This document shows positions 20,892 to 64,000 of a stretch of 64,000 nt of DNA, piece by piece. Source of the stretch: Dasypus novemcinctus (taxonomy: Eukaryota; Chordata; Mammalia; Cingulata; Dasypodidae); assembly GCF_030445035.2 (NCBI RefSeq), contig NC_080683.1:118405225-118469224 (forward strand), in the 5' to 3' direction. Under the pieces are notes generated by a model. That model was not told the origin of the DNA and made no database searches. It worked only from the letters and a program-made list of their open reading frames with translations. The position numbers were made by a program, and so were the translations under genes. Each line of letters begins with the position of its first letter. The first letter of the stretch is position 1.

Positions 20892-22156
20892 ATGTACCAG
20901 TACAATCTAGGATTGTGAACCTGAAATTCTTTCCACCATGAAAATATAATTTCCTCCTAATTCTTAAAAATTTAAAAAGTTTGTGAAAAATGTACAAAGG
21001 TTAAAATACCAATTCACAGCCCCAAAGCCATGAGATATTGTGATGACCAAGAATATATGACACCATCTCACGGGAAAAAAATGTATTCCTTTCTTGGGGA
21101 CAAAAATTTCCTAAGACAAAAATAGCAACCGGCCTCTATAGATACTGGCAGAATTACAAATACTGTGCTCCCTTAAAAATGCTCAATTTAAAGTGAGACA
21201 TAAAGCAAGAGTACAATAAGTATAATGCTTCTAAGAAAATTCATTATCAGATCTATATTGAATTATTAGCAAGAACATGTTTCTATTGAATTAACAATGT
21301 TTTCCTACGGTATAGCCAAAAGATGCTCACACTGATGTTAGCATCAAATGGAAATATGAACACATCTGCATTGGTAAATATTCATGATGTGTGAAAAAGC
21401 ATGATACATTCTGTGAGATCTTGACTAGATAAAAACGTATGCTCTGTTGTGTCTATACACACACAGGGCCTAAAGGTTATGTCAAACTAAACTGCTTGTG
21501 ATTCTGGATGACTTTTGTGTTCTTTGCTTCTTGTGTTTTTCAGTTTTCTATATCGCACAATTAAAAGTTTGAAAAAAAAATGTTACTTTAAAAACCTTCA
21601 AAAAAAAAAATACCATCCTGTTTTATTAGTGTAAAATTCACATTGTTTGTTCTGATTCTGTTTATATTCATGCAGTTTAATAACCATAACCCCATAGATA
21701 CAATATTTACTAACCATCTGCTGTAGTTAGCAATTAATGCAAATGTATATGTGATCAAAAAGTGTCTATCATATAATATAAGGCAAATCTTAAGACAGTT
21801 TATTATCATGAAAAGGACATGTTCCAGAAACGACTGTGAAGAGGAAAAACGCGGCTATACAGGAAAGGAATGAGTGACAAAATAGCTGGAAGTAAACTAG
21901 AAATCTGAAGTAATTCCCTTGTTTTTCTGTGAGTAATGCCTTAAGTAGTTTTAAAACATATTACTTGAAAATAATCTCTGAAGTAACTGATGGGCATAAG
22001 CTTCTCAGGAAGTGTTAAGTGACTAAATCATGAAAAGGTGACAGGACTTCCACTGTCTCGCCCTTCCCTGGGCCTCCAGGGGACCCTGAAGAAGGGGCTG
22101 GCGTCAGTGCTATTGTGTAAGTGTCCATGGCTGCTACTGAGTTAAAATCTCCCACA

Positions 22157-22576
22157 GGCAAGCGGATGTAGCTCAAGCAACTGGGCTCCTGTCTACCCTA
22201 TGGGAGGTCCAGAATTTGATGCCCAGGGCCCCTGGGTGAGGGCAGGTTGGCTTGTGTGCTTAGCTGCCTCGCGCAAAGTGCTGCCCCACGCAGGTGAGCT
22301 GCCCCACGCAGGAGTGATAGCCCATGCGGAGACCTGGAGCAGCAGGATGACGCAACAAGAGGAGACCCGGAGGAGAGGCAGTAGGAGACGCAGCAGATAG
22401 GGAGCTGAGGTAGCACAAGAGAATGGCCGCTTCTCTCCCACTCTGGAAGGTCCCAGGATTGGTTTCCAGAGCCGCCTGATAAGAATGCAAGCAGACATAG
22501 AAGAACACACAGCAAATGGACAAGAAAGCAGACAACAGGGGGTGGGGAGAAGTAAATAAATCTTTGGAAAAAAAAA
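22157..22576 (+). mobile_element. DAS SINE in the ECT2L-REPS1 interval
   Basis: Head gcaagcggatgtagctcaag, tail aaataaatctttgg plus an A run. Flanked by aaaatctcccaca / aaaatctcacaca at 22144-22156 and 22577-22589. Antisense to REPS1, about 540 bp beyond its stop codon. Confidence 0.88.
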
Positions 22577-22938
22577 AAAATCTCACACAAACATTCTTAA
22601 GTCACTGGTGAAATGGATATTTTCTCCAGTAAAATAGGAGCTCTGGCCCCTGAGCTGATGTGGACAAAGAGCCTGCAGGTGCCTGCCTCACCCAGGAGAG
22701 AGCTCTCACACCAACTCCCGAAGAGGACACTCACCAAACAAATGTAGATGTTTTATGTAAAATATTAAACCTTTAAGAGGACAAAGTTCATTTTCCTTTT
22801 GCAAAGTTTCCCGAGTCTGTGCCAGAGTGTAAGTCAGTGTGAGGCCAGCGTTAGTCTTCCCCAGGCTACCGAACAGCAGGGGTGCGGGGGTAGTGCAACA
22901 GACACAACATACCCTCCAGGAAAAGTCATCCTGACCCT

Positions 22939-22944
22939 TTTATT
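22939..22944 (-). terminator. REPS1: candidate REPS1 polyadenylation signal
   Basis: TTTATT on the + strand gives AATAAA on the - strand, 173 nt after the REPS1 stop. Other copies at 21799-21804 and 21622-21627 would give longer 3' UTRs. Which one is used cannot be told here. Confidence 0.35.
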
Positions 22945-23116
22945 GTTGAAATTAAAAAATAAAAGTTACTTAAATACAATGGTGAACGTATAGGGAAACA
23001 GAATCATAAAATTTAATGTTGAATTAAGCAGTGAACTGAATGTCTGGGTCTCCAAATTGGCTTTGAACCCAAAACTGCTTAAAAATGGGTTAGGTTCACA
23101 GTTAACGGCAGTTGGC

Positions 23117-61622
<38,506 letters not shown>

Positions 61623-64000
61623 CTATGAAAGAACACAACATTAACATTCAAATAAGCAACTATTCAACTTCAACTCATAGCTTCTCCACATATTTGATAG
61701 ATGGTATATTCCTCTCAGCTGACCACCAGCTTCTTAGTTTATATATTTGAAAATAAAAAGGCAATGAACTTACAATAAGAAGGTTATCTGCCTATTTATC
61801 GAAATCAATAGGATAAACAAAATTATTTTCTTAGAATAACTGCTTTTCTTCAAATACATATATTTTAGAAACAATATACCATCCATAAACACTGTGCGTA
61901 CAACAGGGAGGTGCAAACAGGAGACTCTTAGGCAGTCACTGAAAGTAACAGTCATAAATGGTACAACTGGGAAATGCTTAGGATGTAGGAGGAAAAGAGC
62001 TGGATATATAATTTTAACCACATAAATACAAATGTGAAAATGACTATATATATATATATAAATTTTATCAGCAAAATTTTAGATAAGAGTAAGATAGAGG
62101 TTTTTATCTTATTTTCCAAGTGATTTTTAATGAGGTTATACTACTACTTTAAAACAACAACGTTTTCTTGTTTGCTTGCTTTGTTTTTTAAGCACACAAG
62201 TTTTCAAGGATCAACACTAATTATTCAACAAGTATTTCAGACTGGCCACTATAAGCTTGCTGAGATGTTGTGGTATTAAATCTGAAGTAAATTATGCAGT
62301 AGATATGCAAAAAACACCCACCAATGTTTAAGCAATGTGTCACAACAATAACAATAACAAAAACAAAAATCACCATTTGTTTACACACATCAGAAAATGG
62401 AATAAAGTCCATTTGCTGGGATTGCTCAGCACTGGAAGTTCCTGTTTCTGCCACTAGAGGGCGAGCAGGCACTCATGAGTAAAGGAAGGAAGACGAGGAC
62501 ACAGGCAGTTTGGGCACCATTCAGGGGCCAGGAGGAAGAGGAAGGAGAAAACTCGGAGAGGAAGGCTAAGCAGACGTTTCTATTGTGATGACTGTCCTTC
62601 CCCAACACCATTGTCCGCTCCCATGAATCCCCGCAGGGGACTGTTAAACACCGTAGATACTTCCCTCAGATAAGAACACCTACAATATGCCAGGTACAGG
62701 CTATATGAAGGCAGACCTAGTGGAGATGCCCACGGGTGATTTCAGGTGCCCACGGGGCACTCGGGGAAGCCCGGGGAGCAATGGCGGGAGGTGCTGTGCA
62801 GGAGAGCTGGGGGGGCCGGCTGTGCCCACACTCAGGGACGGGGACAGGGACGGACAAGTGACAAGGCTGACGAGCTGGGGGAGGGATGAAGTTGCCCCGT
62901 TCCCCAAGCTCAGAACCCCCCAGAAGCGACACTGGGGCCCACCAAAACCGAAAGGGCAGGTGCCAAAGGGAGGCTAGGAGAGAGGCCCTGGAGGAAAGGA
63001 CAAGCAGGAAGGAAACCAAGGGCGGGAAGTGGGTGCAGAAAGTGCGAACAAGCCTTAAGGGTTATATATAACTACTGTATAAACAGATTTATGTACAAAG
63101 GTGGTCAAAATGGGAAGCTACCGAAACTTGCCACAAGAAAAAAATAGGTAATAGTAATTATGGAATAACCATATGAAAAAACCTGCAGCCTTTAAAATTC
63201 ATTGTTAATGGTATTAGTGTTATAAAAACAAAAGGTAGGATACAAAGCAGTGTATACATTCACTGTAATCTCAATTTTATTAAAATATGTACATATAAAT
63301 GATAGTGAATGTGATAGAAACATTTATTTCTGGGTGCTGAGATGACAGGTTATTTGTTATATCTTCCTTACATGAGTCTGTATTCTCTACCATAAATATA
63401 TACTATCATCTAATCAGAAAAACATATTTTAAAAAAAGAAAAAGAATTTTTAAAGATAGTAGGACCAAACTTAAAAGGTGGGAAGAATGTCCTTCTATGT
63501 TTTGCACTGAGGAGGCTCTTGCTGCCCGAGCAGTTGGGGAGGCAGGGCAGGTAAAATCCAGGGGGCCATGGGTGGAGGAATAAATGGGAGGAATTTTTGT
63601 TGGAGAACAGAAAGAGGCTCAGACACTGCCGCTGAAGGAAAGTAGGTCATGGGGGTAATTTCTCTTCTCCCAAGTCTCAGAGCTGCTCAGTGGAAGAACC
63701 AGCTTGAGGGCTTTGGATGCCACACCCACAGCTCCTCCCTGGTGGGGGCAGCCAGGAGGGGTGTCCACCTTTCCACTGGATCTCCACACAACAAAGCTTC
63801 CAGAGTCTGCGGGCCACCACACTTCGCTCCAGGAGGCATGGAGGAGATACGCAAGGGCCAAAGGCAGTACTGGCAGCTCCAGCTGCACCTGAAAAGTTCC
63901 TTGCTGGGCTACATCAGCCCTGGGAGTCCCCGACGACCAGATTAATTCCCCTACTGGTGGACATTTCAGGTTTCCAGTTTCTGACACCAATAATGCCATC
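61623..64000 (-). other. REPS1: REPS1 first intron (right edge)
   Basis: The first coding exon is not in the window. I see a short TA repeat (62045-62060), a CAATAA/CAAAAA-like patch near 62345-62370, and GC-rich patches at about 62690-63060 and 63640-63950 without a recognised product. No promoter or CpG island is apparent. Confidence 0.6.
62045..62060 (+). repeat. short TA microsatellite
   Basis: About eight TA units in REPS1 intron 1. Confidence 0.9.

Larger units (their letters stand above)
19872..23116. other. ECT2L-REPS1 tail-to-tail interval with both 3' UTRs
   Basis: About 3.2 kb separate the two stop codons. It must hold both 3' UTRs, whose ends cannot be fixed from sequence alone. 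A short tRNA-like SINE (20308-20400) lies in the probable ECT2L UTR and a full-length DAS SINE at 22157-22576 on the REPS1 side. The rest is AT-rich with several A runs. Confidence 0.6.

Noticed and set aside
61623-64000. REPS1 promoter or first exon near the right edge
   Set aside because: The expected first-exon protein sequence and a CpG island are not seen up to 64000; the GC-rich patches do not encode it.

Overview
This is a piece of a placental-mammal nuclear genome. It has small exons with GT/AG introns, old mammal-wide repeats (MIR, L2, MER5-type, an ERVL-MaLR-like endogenous retrovirus), and many tRNA-derived SINEs of the DAS type described from the nine-banded armadillo. A xenarthran is therefore the likely source, most probably Dasypus novemcinctus. 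The species call rests on repeat family recognition only.

Two genes lie tail to tail. The left third (about 4.4-19.9 kb, + strand) holds the 3' part of ECT2L, an F-box/RhoGEF protein. Eight coding exons, whose phases all agree, give 349 residues covering the DH domain, a PH-like domain and the stop codon. The F-box half lies to the left of the window, apart from possible extra exons near 4.45-4.7 kb. The right part (23.1-61.6 kb, - strand) holds REPS1, the EH-domain adaptor that binds RALBP1. Nineteen coding exons give 744 residues in one uninterrupted frame, from the second half of the first EH domain to the stop. Only the first coding exon and promoter are missing, to the right of the window. 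This ECT2L-REPS1 tail-to-tail order is the one I recall for human 6q24.

Layout: 1-4.4 kb, ECT2L intron with SINE, L1-like and LTR copies. 4.4-8.4 kb, a strikingly GC- and CpG-rich block with most DH exons. 8.7-17.5 kb, one intron swollen by LTRs, a provirus and nested SINEs. 17.5-19.9 kb, the last two ECT2L exons. 19.9-23.1 kb, the intergenic/3' UTR interval. 23.1-61.6 kb, REPS1. 61.6-64 kb, its first intron.

No new gene system was found. The items most worth a second look are: the sharp GC block inside ECT2L; a SINE-in-SINE-in-LTR nest with readable target duplications; an inverted repeat of MaLR internal sequence; the antisense orientation of every full-length DAS SINE relative to its host gene; and a one-residue splice-junction difference in REPS1. 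All boundaries were read by eye, and repeat family names are from memory.
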